A stretch of 64,000 nucleotides of DNA, from the NCBI GenBank assembly GCA_964549615.1, contig CAZJVP010000088.1, forward strand, positions 1-64,000, in the 5' to 3' direction. The DNA is from CAYVLA01 sp964549615 [NCBI: uncultured Thermococci archaeon] (lineage in GTDB: Archaea > CAYQAE01 > CAYVLA01). The translations under genes were made by a program, and so were the position numbers. Positions 53,634 through 62,876 of the stretch are shown here, in pieces. The notes under the pieces were generated by a model, which did not search any database, was not told the DNA's origin, and worked only from the letters and a program-made list of their open reading frames with translations. The first letter of the stretch is position 1. Each line of letters begins with the position of its first letter.

Positions 53634-54404
53634 CTACCCCGCAGCAGGGATCGGAGCGCCGGCCTCGGCCACTCGGACCTTGCGATAGACAAGGAACCAA
53701 AATATGAAGATCCAGCCTATGAAGAACACGAAGCCGAAGTAGTCGTGGAAGGTCTTCATCGCGTCGAATCCGACATGGACGGTTATGAGGCACAGAACCA
53801 CGATTCGTACTATGTTCGCCGAGTAGGTGCCTATCGCCCCCACGGCGAAGTACACAGCACCCATCCGCCTGCTCACCCGTTTCCGCAGGTCCACAAGCAT
53901 CATGGCGAAGAAGGCCAAGAAGAGGAACGAGGAGTGTATGCCCGAGCATGCCTCGGTCACCTGAAGCGTCACCGGGGTCGAGTAGTCCGGGGCGGAGAGC
54001 ACTATCTCGTTTCCAGTGCCCGAGAAGGGCAGCCCTATGAGTTTGAGGACGGACCTTGAAAGGTACATGACATTGCCGAGCCACACCTTTCCAAAGGGGG
54101 TCTCCAGGATGTATTTATCGAAGCCGATCGTTATGAGGAAATAGAACACCAGGACGGGCGTCACGAAAAAGTAGAGGAGTTCCTTGTACCGTAGCAGCGC
54201 TTCGTATTCCGAAGACAGGTAACGATAGGCCAGGAAGAGCGATGCGATACCCGTGAAGACAAGCCCGGTTGCGATCGTGAGGCTGACGGACCGGAGCCTC
54301 TGGAACAGCAGGTAGGCTGCAAGTGCCACGCCCACGTACACGTAGCCCAGGATCGCTCTCGGCGCTAAGGAGAAACTGGACCTGAGGCGGGAGGAATACT
54401 TCAT
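53634..54404 (-). CDS. Archaeosortase (exosortase-family protein-sorting transpeptidase)
   Basis: 256 residues from the ATG at 54404 (MKYSSRLRSSF); the upstream frame adds no helix. About eight membrane helices. The catalytic triad of the exosortase/archaeosortase family is in place: Cys in VTEACSGIHSSFLF, Arg in SANIVRIVVLCL and His in KTFHDYFGFVFF. These enzymes cleave C-terminal tripartite signals of surface proteins and join them to a lipid or other carrier. A likely substrate is the FG-GAP protein at 6039-7520 with its PVPEA tail. The adjacent membrane protein at 54454 is in the same operon. Confidence 0.88.
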   Translation of the reverse strand: MKYSSRLRSSFSLAPRAILGYVYVGVALAAYLLFQRLRSVSLTIATGLVFTGIASLFLAYRYLSSEYEALLRYKELLYFFVTPVLVFYFLITIGFDKYILETPFGKVWLGNVMYLSRSVLKLIGLPFSGTGNEIVLSAPDYSTPVTLQVTEACSGIHSSFLFLAFFAMMLVDLRKRVSRRMGAVYFAVGAIGTYSANIVRIVVLCLITVHVGFDAMKTFHDYFGFVFFIGWIFIFWFLVYRKVRVAEAGAPIPAAG

Positions 54405-54453
54405 CCTGCGCGGATGGCATAGGGATGGCTGATAAATGGCTCGAGAATCCTCG

Positions 54454-55341
54454 TCAGTCCCCAAGGGGCAGAGCCGGATAGAGCAAGGCCGCGCAGAAGC
54501 TCAGTGCGATTGCGGGGAAACCCAGGCATACCACTAGGGGGATGTCGGTTCTCGGCAGCGTCCCGGCGGAGACGATCTTGGCGATCTGGTGCTGGGGGGC
54601 CGGGCCGGGCGCCTGGCTTAGATAGGAGAGCATGGAGACCATGGAGTCGTACTCGAGGGGATAGGGTAGATAGCCAGGCCCGCCCTGGAGGAAGACCCTC
54701 ACAGGCTCCGGCATGGACCCAAACCAACTCGTCGAATTGACGGCATCGCGGCAGTCCCTGATGCTGATCGCCTGATCGCGCACCCTTCCTGCAACTGGCT
54801 TCCATTGGCGTGAGAATACCATGTCGTCCACCACGATGTAGAGCTCGGAATGGATGTGCACGTACGTTTTCGGCATGTAGACGTAGCTTGATGCCGAAAC
54901 GACCGATCTGATTGCTATCAGGCAGGCCACGATGACGCAGAAATAAGTTAGATCCCGCCACAGGATGTGCCACCCGGAAGATGGTTCTGAGCGAAGATAG
55001 ACTATCATAACGATCGTCAGGCCCAGCCCGAGCGCAAGGACGGTTACTGGGGGATCCAGAATTCCGTCGCCCAGACGGAACCTTTGGCTCGCGAGGTTGA
55101 GCGCATCGTGAAAGAGGAAGAGGTTGAAGATCGGCCCGGTGTCCAACTTCCGGTCGCCGAAGAACCTGGAGGCCTGCGGAAGGACGGCCAAGATTCCCAT
55201 GACGAACATGAGCGTAGCGATCTCGAGGCCAGTCACGCTCGATTTGGGCAGCCCCCGCCTCCGCCTGGGCATTTCGATTCCAAAGGCGACGATGCAGCCT
55301 GCCAGCAGAGCGCCGAAGAGAAAATGCCCGGCAGGGTGCAT
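54454..55341 (-). CDS. Integral membrane protein next to the archaeosortase
   Basis: About 295 residues from the ATG at 55341. Helices: about 4-21, 36-56, 94-112 and 128-147 form a cluster; an external domain of about 110 residues with VVDDMVFSRQWKP and DCRDAVNSTSWFGSM follows; a last helix lies near 265-288. The first part (MHPAGHFLFGALLAGCIV) resembles the start of metal-dependent hydrolase-like membrane proteins (DUF457/YdjM), but the match is short. It ends about 50 nt before the archaeosortase and is probably co-transcribed. Function unknown. Confidence 0.5.
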   Translation of the reverse strand: MHPAGHFLFGALLAGCIVAFGIEMPRRRRGLPKSSVTGLEIATLMFVMGILAVLPQASRFFGDRKLDTGPIFNLFLFHDALNLASQRFRLGDGILDPPVTVLALGLGLTIVMIVYLRSEPSSGWHILWRDLTYFCVIVACLIAIRSVVSASSYVYMPKTYVHIHSELYIVVDDMVFSRQWKPVAGRVRDQAISIRDCRDAVNSTSWFGSMPEPVRVFLQGGPGYLPYPLEYDSMVSMLSYLSQAPGPAPQHQIAKIVSAGTLPRTDIPLVVCLGFPAIALSFCAALLYPALPLGD

Positions 55342-55447
55342 CGCCAAGAACCCCCTCGATCAACTCATTAATCTTTCACCCGCCCAGGAGGCAGCCGCAC
55401 AGGCGTCTGGCCTGCCGCTTCCCCTGTAGGTACGGTCACCGACTGGC

Positions 55448-57208
55448 TCACACGACGCGATAGCAGTAGTTGAAACGTCCGTTTGGGGCCGCATCGCCGT
55501 TCAGGGTGAAGTCCTCGATGCTGTCCTCCTCTTGGAAGTTGTCGGCCCACTTGAACTCGAACTCCAGCGGCACGTCTCCGTCGGGCAGCCCGAGCGCCCG
55601 GCGAGGAACGGCGAGCATGAGCTCATTGTCCCTCGCCCGAAAAGCGACCTCTGAGGCAACTTGCCAGTTCCACCCATGTTTGGTGACCTCCAGGAAGCTT
55701 GTGGTTGCATCCTTGATTCGACGGTTCACCGCAAAGTCGTATCCCTCCCAACCGGTCCTGTGGTTGCGGTCGATGTCCAGGAAAAGCACCATCCAGTTTG
55801 GGTCGGTATGCGGCGTAATGGCCTGCTTCGTCCGCGCGTAGAAATAGAGGAAATGATCGTCCCGCGCCACCTTGAGTGCGACGAAGTCGTTGCGGCCCGT
55901 CTCGTTCACGTACCGGGTCACCGTGTTGTAGCCCGGATGGTCTCGGTGGAATGTGTCCCCAATATCGTCCCGATACTCCGGCCCCACCTCGTCCCACTGC
56001 GAGAAGTCTCCGTCGAGGTCGATCGTCTTCGGAGCAGAGGCCGTGGGGATGGGCCGGACGCCCTTGAAACGGCGGACGTAGCTGACCATCTGGTAGTAGT
56101 AGTTGTCGCCATGCCCACCCCTCATCGGCTCTATGTCCCGGCTGTTCTCCTGGTTGAAGGTATCCACGAACATAACCGGCATCCTCACCCCCAAGAACTC
56201 GTTGAACCTTCCCCCAAACCACTCGTTCCAGCCCGTCACGAAGACGAACTTCGGATCCTGCTCAAGCGCCCTTTCCCACTGCTCAGCGAAGTTGAGCCCA
56301 TGGAGCACGGAGTCGGGGTCGGTTGAATGCTGGCCGCGGTGGAAGCTGCGACCCAGCGCACCGGGCTCGCTGAAGGTACCCAGTCTCAGTCCCTTCGAGT
56401 CCTTCACCGCGTTCTGGGCAACGCCGACCGTCATCTCTTCCCGCTCACCTCGGTCGTTGTAGAACACGTGCTGCGGATAGACCTCAAGCCACCCCCACAT
56501 GTTGGGCTCGGTCGGCCCGGCAAAGTAGTCCGGCTGCGGCCGGCGGAAGGTGAAGAAATCCAAGAGCTCCGGGTTCACCTGCTTCGGGTTGGCCAGAATC
56601 AGCGGCTTTCCCTCCCACCGGAACCATAGCTCCTCGTAGAGACCCCTGGAATAGAGCTCGTCATAGAGTTGCTGCACCGTGCTTGCCGGATCCCAGAAGG
56701 GTGCAAGGAACGCAGCATAGGGCGTCCTGTTTCCCTCCCGCCGGACCTCAGTCAGGACGTCAAAGAGTGCCGTGTAGTTTTGCTTGTAGGTGATCTTGTT
56801 GCTCGTGTCGAAGATGAGCGTGTCGACGCGAGCATCGGCAAGCATCTGGGCATGTTTGCGCAAGACCCACTTGTCATCCCCGAGGTAATAGCCAAAGAGC
56901 GGCTCGCCCCAGTGGTGTGGGGCATGCAAAGGGCCCCACAGGGGGCTGTCGCCCTTCTTCATCGCCTCCGGGTCCTGGCGAAGAATCCTAGTGATGTCAT
57001 AAGGGCCGCCGGCGACATGCGCGCCGTGCCAGAGGAAGTAGAAGATGCCCACCCAGCGATCGGGCCGGGGCGGCCCCACTTCCTCGAATGTCGGGATCCT
57101 TCGCCCCAGGCCATCCGTACCAACCCAGGTGTCGCTGAAATTGTCCCAACTAGCACCGCATTGGCTCACTTGAATTCCTCTTTCATCCGATCCACATGTG
57201 CGGGTCAT
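55448..57208 (-). CDS. Putative GH99/GH71-like glycoside hydrolase with CBM9-like C-terminus
   Basis: 586 residues. Residues 50-395 look like a TIM barrel of the GH99/71 type: WVGIFYFLWHGAHV, HHWGEPLFGYYLGDDKWV, DARVDTLIFDTSN and FVTGWNEWFGGRF (the GWNEW strand, with a candidate catalytic Glu). Residues 415-586 form a CBM9-like domain (IDLDGDFSQWDEV, ALKVARDDHFLYFYARTK, MVLFLDIDRNHRTGW), common in proteins that bind plant or microbial polysaccharides. No signal peptide is present after the ATG at 57208, unusual for this architecture; an upstream non-ATG start is possible. Substrate unknown. Confidence 0.65.
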   Translation of the reverse strand: MTRTCGSDERGIQVSQCGASWDNFSDTWVGTDGLGRRIPTFEEVGPPRPDRWVGIFYFLWHGAHVAGGPYDITRILRQDPEAMKKGDSPLWGPLHAPHHWGEPLFGYYLGDDKWVLRKHAQMLADARVDTLIFDTSNKITYKQNYTALFDVLTEVRREGNRTPYAAFLAPFWDPASTVQQLYDELYSRGLYEELWFRWEGKPLILANPKQVNPELLDFFTFRRPQPDYFAGPTEPNMWGWLEVYPQHVFYNDRGEREEMTVGVAQNAVKDSKGLRLGTFSEPGALGRSFHRGQHSTDPDSVLHGLNFAEQWERALEQDPKFVFVTGWNEWFGGRFNEFLGVRMPVMFVDTFNQENSRDIEPMRGGHGDNYYYQMVSYVRRFKGVRPIPTASAPKTIDLDGDFSQWDEVGPEYRDDIGDTFHRDHPGYNTVTRYVNETGRNDFVALKVARDDHFLYFYARTKQAITPHTDPNWMVLFLDIDRNHRTGWEGYDFAVNRRIKDATTSFLEVTKHGWNWQVASEVAFRARDNELMLAVPRRALGLPDGDVPLEFEFKWADNFQEEDSIEDFTLNGDAAPNGRFNYCYRVV

Positions 57209-57408
57209 CGCCCCATGGCCGCATATCGCCCAAAGGCGGAATGATTCTTCTTTCTTGCCTTACGCCCTCGCCAACCGTCAATCCGAGTCTGGTTCGGCAA
57301 CGAGGAACGTTCGCACCGCCCCCAGTCGATCAGGGATACCGGCCCCTCCGTTGGGGCCCTGACCTGCCGAGCGCGGACCGCTCTGATCCAAGAAGGTGAC
57401 TCCAGACA

Positions 57409-57419
57409 CATTTAAGAGA
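57409..57419 (+). promoter_or_regulatory. TATA box of the UDP-sugar dehydrogenase
   Basis: ACATTTAAGAG is centred near 57414, about 27-30 nt upstream of the ATG at 57444; a leaderless start is predicted. Confidence 0.45.
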
Positions 57420-57443
57420 ATTTCCGGCCGAGCGCCACGGGGA

Positions 57444-58694
57444 ATGGATTCCAACAAGGTCGTTGTGATCGGGCTGGGAAGGATAGGGCTTCCGAGTGCT
57501 GTCTGCTTTGCCCAAGCTGGTTTGGACGTCGTCGGTGTCGATGTGGACGAGGCCAGACTGAGAAGCATACAGGCTGGAGAGGTCCATCCCCTAGAGCCCG
57601 GTCTCAAGGACGCTGTCGCAAGTTCCATCAGTTCGGGTAGGCTTCGGCTCTCCACCGCCCCCGAGCCAGCTGACGCGTTCGTCCTCTGCCTGCCCACTCC
57701 TCTGGACGAGGACCAGCACTGTGACCTCACCTACCTGGGCAAGGGGCTCGATGAAATTGCCAAGGTGATCCGACCGGGAAATCTCATCGTCATCGAAAGC
57801 ACGGTTCCGGTCCATACGACGCGCGACTTCGCGCTACCCCGGCTGAGGTCGGCGGGCGTCGACATCGACTCCGTGCTAGTTGCCTACGCCCCAGAGCGGA
57901 TCACGTCCGGAAACATGCTTGAGGAAATGCGCAAGGGCGACAGAATCATCGGCGGCATCACCAAGGCGGCCGCAGAGGCGGCGAGGGACCTGTACAGGGC
58001 CTTCGTATTAGGCGAAATCCTGCTGACCGACGCCTCCACCGCCGAGCTTGTGAAGTTGATCGAGAATACCTACAGGGACGTGAACATAGCCCTGGCCAAC
58101 GAGATCGCCCTGTTCTGCGACAAAGAAGGACTGAACGTCTGGGAGGCGATCGCCCTCGCAAACCGGCACCCGAGGGTGAACATACATACCCCAGGCCCTG
58201 GGGTTGGAGGCCACTGCATCCCCGTTGTGCCCCACTTCCTTGCCCAGGCAACAAAGCATAGCACGCTCATCCTTGCAGCCCGCCAGGTCAACGACTCGAT
58301 GCCTAGGTACATCGCGAACCTCATCCTGAGGGAGGTCGCCGATCTGGAGAAGCCCAAGGTCGCGCTCATGGGCGTCGCATACAAAGCGAATGCGTACGAT
58401 CCCGTTAACAGCCCAGCCCTTCAGGTACGCGCATTCTTGGAGAAGGAAAAGCTGGAGCTTGTCCTCTGCGATCCACTGGTCCGCCAGACCGACCTTCATC
58501 TGGTCGACATTCCGGAGGCAATCGCCTCGGACTGCGTGGTATTCCTCGTGCCCCATAACGTGTTTAGACAGATCAAGCCGGGCAAGCCAGTCAGGGGCAG
58601 GGGCACCGTCATAGATGCCGGAAACTGCATAGAGGCCGAGCAATGGGCGTCCCGGGGCTGGACGGTCAGGGGCTTTGCCAGGGGCAGGCACTAG
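57444..58694 (+). CDS. wecC: Nucleotide-sugar dehydrogenase, UDP-ManNAc dehydrogenase type
   Basis: 416 residues from the ATG at 57444, which directly precedes the Rossmann strand KVVVIGLGRIGLPSAVCFA; upstream codons lie before the predicted transcript start. Further motifs are IVIESTVPVHTTRD, AYAPERITSGNM, ELVKLIENTYRDVNIALANE, and PGPGVGGHCIPVVPHFL, where the Cys is the catalytic thiol that oxidises the sugar C6 twice to the uronate. The product would be UDP-ManNAcA or a related uronic acid for surface glycans. WecC versus another UDP-hexose dehydrogenase cannot be decided by motif alone. Confidence 0.85.
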   Translation: MDSNKVVVIGLGRIGLPSAVCFAQAGLDVVGVDVDEARLRSIQAGEVHPLEPGLKDAVASSISSGRLRLSTAPEPADAFVLCLPTPLDEDQHCDLTYLGKGLDEIAKVIRPGNLIVIESTVPVHTTRDFALPRLRSAGVDIDSVLVAYAPERITSGNMLEEMRKGDRIIGGITKAAAEAARDLYRAFVLGEILLTDASTAELVKLIENTYRDVNIALANEIALFCDKEGLNVWEAIALANRHPRVNIHTPGPGVGGHCIPVVPHFLAQATKHSTLILAARQVNDSMPRYIANLILREVADLEKPKVALMGVAYKANAYDPVNSPALQVRAFLEKEKLELVLCDPLVRQTDLHLVDIPEAIASDCVVFLVPHNVFRQIKPGKPVRGRGTVIDAGNCIEAEQWASRGWTVRGFARGRH

Positions 58695-59866
58695 GGTTTC
58701 GCTCTGGCAAAGCTGATCATCCTAACCCTCCCCCGCTGGGCATCGACCTGAGCTATCACGAACTTCTTCTTCACGCTCGCCGCCAACCGGCCCGCCCTCA
58801 CGATCTCGGTAGGGGTGATGCTGGAGGTGCTGGGGTAGACATGTATGAGGAAGGGGGCGTGGTCAAGCCCGGGCCCGTACTCATAGACCGCGAAGTCAAC
58901 TCCGAATTTCATCCCGGACTTCACGACCAATCCGGAGTCCTTGAGCTTCTGGTACACTATGTACCTCTCACGGAAGTGAGGTTCGCTCAGCGCAGCCTTG
59001 GCCAGCTGGTCGACGCTCACTCCCGCTTCCCCGTCCTCAAGCCTTACCCGCCCTAGGCCTGCCAGGTAGAGAAGCTCGGTGAATGAGAGCATGATCGGCT
59101 TCTCAAAGTCCATGGAACGGGGCTTCCTTATCCCTATCGGCTTGCCGAAATAGCCCTCCCTGTAAAGGCTCAAGGCGCCAAGGGGGTCCCAAACCACGGC
59201 CATGGGGCCGACGATCTGCGCCGCGTCCTTGCGATCGGGCGAGTAGCGCACAGCAGGCCTCGTTGTGAATCTCTTCATCTCGTAGTAGGAGACCTCTCCC
59301 TCCTCGTCGACGAGTGCAAGATAGACCGCCTTCTTGAAGCGCCCTGCAATCGTGAGGACCCGTTCGAGCTCATCCAGCGCGATGCTCTGGTTTCTAGAGT
59401 ACACCGCGACGAGGTGGGTGCAGGGCTTTCCGGGCTTCTCGAAAAACCAAAGGTAAGGCATCTCAGCCGTCCCCGCTTTCAGCCTGCGCCCCTTGCTCCT
59501 CATGTCTCGGTAGACCAGGTACTTGAGGAAGAACGATGCATCCGAGGCCAATCCCCTCTTCAGAATCGCTTGGAAAGGAATCTCCCTTCCGTCATCAACT
59601 ATCCGCAGCACGCCGCGGCGTTGGAGGTAGAAAGCGGCGACGTCCGGCAGAAGCAACCCACCGTCCTCGGGAAATCCGTGATCCAACTCCACCAACGATC
59701 CCGGGCTCTCGACGAGGACCCCTTCCTCGACCAACTTCCCGGTGTAGGTTTCGACGATCTCCTCGGCCGCCTCTTCGCCCTCTTGGGACTCATCCAAGTC
59801 CGTCGGCTTTTCGAGCTCCTCCTCCAACTCTTCGTCAGAATCCTCAGGCAGGATCGACACCTGCAT
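58691..59866 (-). CDS. endA: tRNA-splicing endonuclease EndA, tandem-fused (alpha2 type)
   Basis: About 391 residues, the length of the two-repeat enzyme. An acidic N-terminal tail of about 35 residues (EDSDEELEEELEKP) is followed by a degenerate repeat (about 40-195: FYLQRRGVL, FLKYLVYRDMRSKG, WFFEKPGKPCTHLVAVY) and a catalytic repeat (about 255-390). Catalytic residues are Tyr in FAVYEYGPG, His in DHAPFLIHVYP and Lys in SVKKKFVIAQVD. The enzyme cuts bulge-helix-bulge introns in pre-tRNAs as a homodimer of fused subunits. The tRNA at 26922 carries such a motif. ATG at 59866 is preferred over the GTG at 59872. The 3' end overlaps that of the convergent dehydrogenase by 4 nt. Confidence 0.9.
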   Translation of the reverse strand: MQVSILPEDSDEELEEELEKPTDLDESQEGEEAAEEIVETYTGKLVEEGVLVESPGSLVELDHGFPEDGGLLLPDVAAFYLQRRGVLRIVDDGREIPFQAILKRGLASDASFFLKYLVYRDMRSKGRRLKAGTAEMPYLWFFEKPGKPCTHLVAVYSRNQSIALDELERVLTIAGRFKKAVYLALVDEEGEVSYYEMKRFTTRPAVRYSPDRKDAAQIVGPMAVVWDPLGALSLYREGYFGKPIGIRKPRSMDFEKPIMLSFTELLYLAGLGRVRLEDGEAGVSVDQLAKAALSEPHFRERYIVYQKLKDSGLVVKSGMKFGVDFAVYEYGPGLDHAPFLIHVYPSTSSITPTEIVRAGRLAASVKKKFVIAQVDAQRGRVRMISFARAKP

Positions 59867-60076
59867 CACCACGCGACCAGAGGTAGAAGCAACGCCGCAG
59901 GGGTCCCTACTCCCCCCGATCGATCGTACGGGTCCCTAACAATCATTTTAAATCTTTCCGGCTCCTGCCGCCCTTCGCCTGGGATCGCGCTCGTGCGGAT
60001 CGAGCCCGGCAACGCATGCGCGCCCTTCCCGGCATAAGGAAAGACATATTTCCGGCATTTCCTGCTTCCCGCGCGA

Positions 60077-61873
60077 ATGAGGATAGCGATACTCGATCGA
60101 GACCGGTGCAAGGGCGGGAAAGACTGTCCCTACATCTGCGTCAGGTTCTGCCCCGGCGTGCGCATGGGAGACGAGACCATTCTGATAGACCAGGGCACAG
60201 CCAAGCCGGTCATCAGCGAGTCCCTATGCTCCGGTTGCGGAATTTGCGTGAACAAGTGCCAGTTCGGTGCGCTCACAATAATCAACCTCTTGGAGCCGCC
60301 AAAGGAGCCACCCGTGCATCGCTACGGCGAGAACGCTTTCCGCCTCTTCGGCCTGCCCATACCGCGGGCGGGCAAGGTCGTAGGGATAATCGGCCAGAAC
60401 GGCGTTGGGAAGACGACGGCGATGAAGATACTCTCAGGGGAGATGAAGCCCAACCTGGGAGACCTGAAGGGCGGCAGCAAGAGCTGGGAAGAAGTTGCAG
60501 ACTTCTTCAGGGGGTCGGAACTGCAACCCTACTTTCAAGAGATCTCGGCTGGGACGCTGCGGGCAGTGATGAAGCCGCAGAGCATCGGCCAGCTACCCAA
60601 GATCGCCAAGGGGACCGCGGGAGCGCTCCTGGATAGGGCCGACGAGCGCGGCGTCTTTGAGCACGTCGTCAAGGGACTGGACTTCGAGGAGGCGCTGGAA
60701 AAGGAGGTGTCGAGCTTGAGCGGCGGGGAGCTTCAGCGCCTAACCATAGGCGCGGTGCTGGCGAAGGACGCTGACGTGTACTTCTTCGACGAGCCCACGT
60801 CCTATCTGGACATCTACCAACGTCTCAACGCCTCGAAGATGATCCGCGAGCTCGCGGAGCAAGGCAAGTCGGTCGTATTGATCGAGCACGATATGACCTC
60901 GCTAGACTACATGAGCGACTACGTGCATCTCCTCGTGGGCGTCCCCGGCGCGTACGGTCGGGTCTCGGCCATAAGGTCGGTAGGGGCGGGGATAAACGCA
61001 TATCTGGATGGTTTCTTGCCCCAGGAGAACTTGAGAATTCGCGATTATCCTGTTCGCTTCAAGATCCACAGCCCGCTGGCAACGCAGGAGGGAAGCGAAC
61101 TGACGAGCTTCACCACCCTCAGGAAGTCGTTTGGCTCCGAGTTTTCGCTGGTCGTTGATGGGGCTCAGATCCTCCAGAACGCGGTCGTCGGCATCTTCGG
61201 ATCAAACGCGACCGGCAAGTCCACGTTCGTGAGGATGATCGCCGGTGAGATAGAGCCGGACGAGGGCAGGATCACCAAGAAGGTCACTGTTAGCTACAAG
61301 CCGCAGTACGTCACGGTGCAGAACGACGAACCTGTTTGCGAGCTGCTGCGCAGGGTTGCACAGGACAAGTTCGAGACATCGATCTACAGGACGCAGATTC
61401 TGAAGCCGTTGGGCATCACGAGGCTCATGGACCTCAACTTGTCGACGCTGAGCGGAGGCGAGATCCAGAAGGTTGCTGTGACCGAGGCCCTGTCCAGGGA
61501 TGCACAGTTGATAGTCCTGGACGAGCCCACGGCTCACATCGACGTCGAGGACAGGCTCATCCTCTCAGGCGTGATCAGGGACGTGGTCGAGAAGGGAAAC
61601 AAGGGATGTCTCGTGGTCGATCACGACACGCAGTTCCTCGATGTGGTGTCAGACGCGCTCATGATCTTCGAGGGCAGGCCGGGCGTCGAGGGACACGGCA
61701 TGGGGCCATTCGATAAGAGGGCCGGCATGAACAGGTTCCTCAGCAAGATGCAGATCACATACAGGCGCGACCTTCACACGGGAAGGCCGAGGATAAACAA
61801 GGAAGGAAGTAAGCTAGACAAGGAGCAGAAAAGGAAAGGAGAGTACTACTATGTGCCACTCACAGGCTCCTAA
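60077..61873 (+). CDS. ABCE1/Rli1 ribosome-recycling ATPase
   Basis: 598 residues, standard length. The N-terminal ferredoxin-like domain has eight cysteines in two 4Fe-4S motifs (CKGGKDCPYICVRFCP and CSGCGICVNKCQFG). ATPase 1: IIGQNGVGKTTAMK, LSGGELQRLTIG, YFFDEPTSYLD with the hinge after it. ATPase 2: IFGSNATGKSTFVRM, LSGGEIQKVAV, IVLDEPTAHID. It splits post-termination 70S ribosomes with aRF1/aPelota. A TATA-like ACATATTTCC near 60050 predicts a leaderless start at the ATG. Confidence 0.98.
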   Translation: MRIAILDRDRCKGGKDCPYICVRFCPGVRMGDETILIDQGTAKPVISESLCSGCGICVNKCQFGALTIINLLEPPKEPPVHRYGENAFRLFGLPIPRAGKVVGIIGQNGVGKTTAMKILSGEMKPNLGDLKGGSKSWEEVADFFRGSELQPYFQEISAGTLRAVMKPQSIGQLPKIAKGTAGALLDRADERGVFEHVVKGLDFEEALEKEVSSLSGGELQRLTIGAVLAKDADVYFFDEPTSYLDIYQRLNASKMIRELAEQGKSVVLIEHDMTSLDYMSDYVHLLVGVPGAYGRVSAIRSVGAGINAYLDGFLPQENLRIRDYPVRFKIHSPLATQEGSELTSFTTLRKSFGSEFSLVVDGAQILQNAVVGIFGSNATGKSTFVRMIAGEIEPDEGRITKKVTVSYKPQYVTVQNDEPVCELLRRVAQDKFETSIYRTQILKPLGITRLMDLNLSTLSGGEIQKVAVTEALSRDAQLIVLDEPTAHIDVEDRLILSGVIRDVVEKGNKGCLVVDHDTQFLDVVSDALMIFEGRPGVEGHGMGPFDKRAGMNRFLSKMQITYRRDLHTGRPRINKEGSKLDKEQKRKGEYYYVPLTGS

Positions 61874-62403
61874 CCGAGCCCGAGCAGGGCGGTGATCTCC
61901 GACAGCGACAAGAGGTAGTTGGAGTCCTTGTTGAGGTTGTAGTCCGTCCTCAGCAGGTAGGCATCGATGCCAAGCTGCCTGCTCGGAAGTATGTCCCTCT
62001 CGTAGCTATCGCCGACGACTATGACGTCCTTCTTCCCGACGCCGAGCTGAAACATGGCGTACTTGAAGGGCACGAGCTCCTCCTTTTTCGCCTGAACCAG
62101 GGACGAGGTGACGACGACGTCGAAGTACTGCCTGATGCCGAAGTGTTCCAACAACGCGACCAAGCATTCTTGGATGTGGTTGGAAACCAGCGCGACCTTC
62201 ACCCCATTGTTCCTCAGAGTCTTGAGCACCGGTATGAGCTTAGGATCGAGCTTCAGTTCCTGGTCCACATACTGGGTGACCAGCTTCATATCGTTGTTCA
62301 GAAGGTACAGGTCGATTATCTTGTTCCTAACGATCTCGGGATGCAGACCGCTGACCGATCCCCAGAGAACCCCATCCGCGTCGAGGAAAACCGCCTTGGC
62401 CAT
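61870..62403 (-). CDS. HAD-superfamily hydrolase
   Basis: 177 residues from the ATG at 62403, which gives the canonical first strand AKAVFLDADGVLWGS with both catalytic Asp (motif I DxDG). Motif II is VALVSNHIQECL, motif III contains QAKKEELVPFKYA, and motif IV is DVIVVGDSYERDILPSRQLG. A helical cap lies between motifs I and II. It probably dephosphorylates a small metabolite (haloacid dehalogenase subfamily I). The 3' end overlaps that of ABCE1 by 4 nt, and the JAMM gene lies 50 nt upstream on the same strand. Confidence 0.88.
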   Translation of the reverse strand: MAKAVFLDADGVLWGSVSGLHPEIVRNKIIDLYLLNNDMKLVTQYVDQELKLDPKLIPVLKTLRNNGVKVALVSNHIQECLVALLEHFGIRQYFDVVVTSSLVQAKKEELVPFKYAMFQLGVGKKDVIVVGDSYERDILPSRQLGIDAYLLRTDYNLNKDSNYLLSLSEITALLGLG

Positions 62404-62453
62404 TTCGCAACACGTTCGCGATGGCCCGTAAAAGTCTTTCGATGGGCGGGCGA

Positions 62454-62876
62454 TCACTCGACAGCGAACTCCACCTCTCTTCCCCATCTATCGTAGCCCT
62501 TGACCGACGCCCTCGAATACGGACTGGCAACGATGAAGTGAACCAGGCCGTTTCTGCCGAAGAAACGGATGTCGGCCTCGGACGGCGTCGGGCTTCCCAT
62601 GGGATGGCTGTGGATGGAGCCGACGGTCTGCGTCGTCATGGGCAGCAACCCGATATCCATGAGCACGCTGCCCTCACCAGAAAGGAAGTGGGGCATCACA
62701 TAGCCCGTTATGCGGAGCGTGTTTCCCTGGATATCGCCCTCCAGGAGGGCGCCGAACTCTCGAGGGCTCGAGCTACTGGCGGCCCCGAGCACGTCGTCGA
62801 GCACCTCGGAGTCCATCACCACGCGGATCGGACGCCTCTTTCGTACTCCGAAGATCCTGTCAAAGATCCCGGGCAC
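62454..62876 (-). CDS. JAMM/MPN+ domain metalloprotease
   Basis: 140 residues if the GTG at 62876 is used (PGIFDRIFGVRKRRP), a normal start for archaeal JAMM proteins; the frame continues to 63134 without conserved sequence. The zinc site is complete: Glu in REFGALLEG and HSHPMGSPTPSEAD, which fits HxH-x7-S-x2-D. This family removes C-terminal attachments from ubiquitin-like proteins or processes their tails. A MoaD/SAMP-like protein is encoded about 300 nt upstream on the same strand. The start codon is the uncertain part. Confidence 0.82.
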   Translation of the reverse strand: MPGIFDRIFGVRKRRPIRVVMDSEVLDDVLGAASSSSPREFGALLEGDIQGNTLRITGYVMPHFLSGEGSVLMDIGLLPMTTQTVGSIHSHPMGSPTPSEADIRFFGRNGLVHFIVASPYSRASVKGYDRWGREVEFAVE

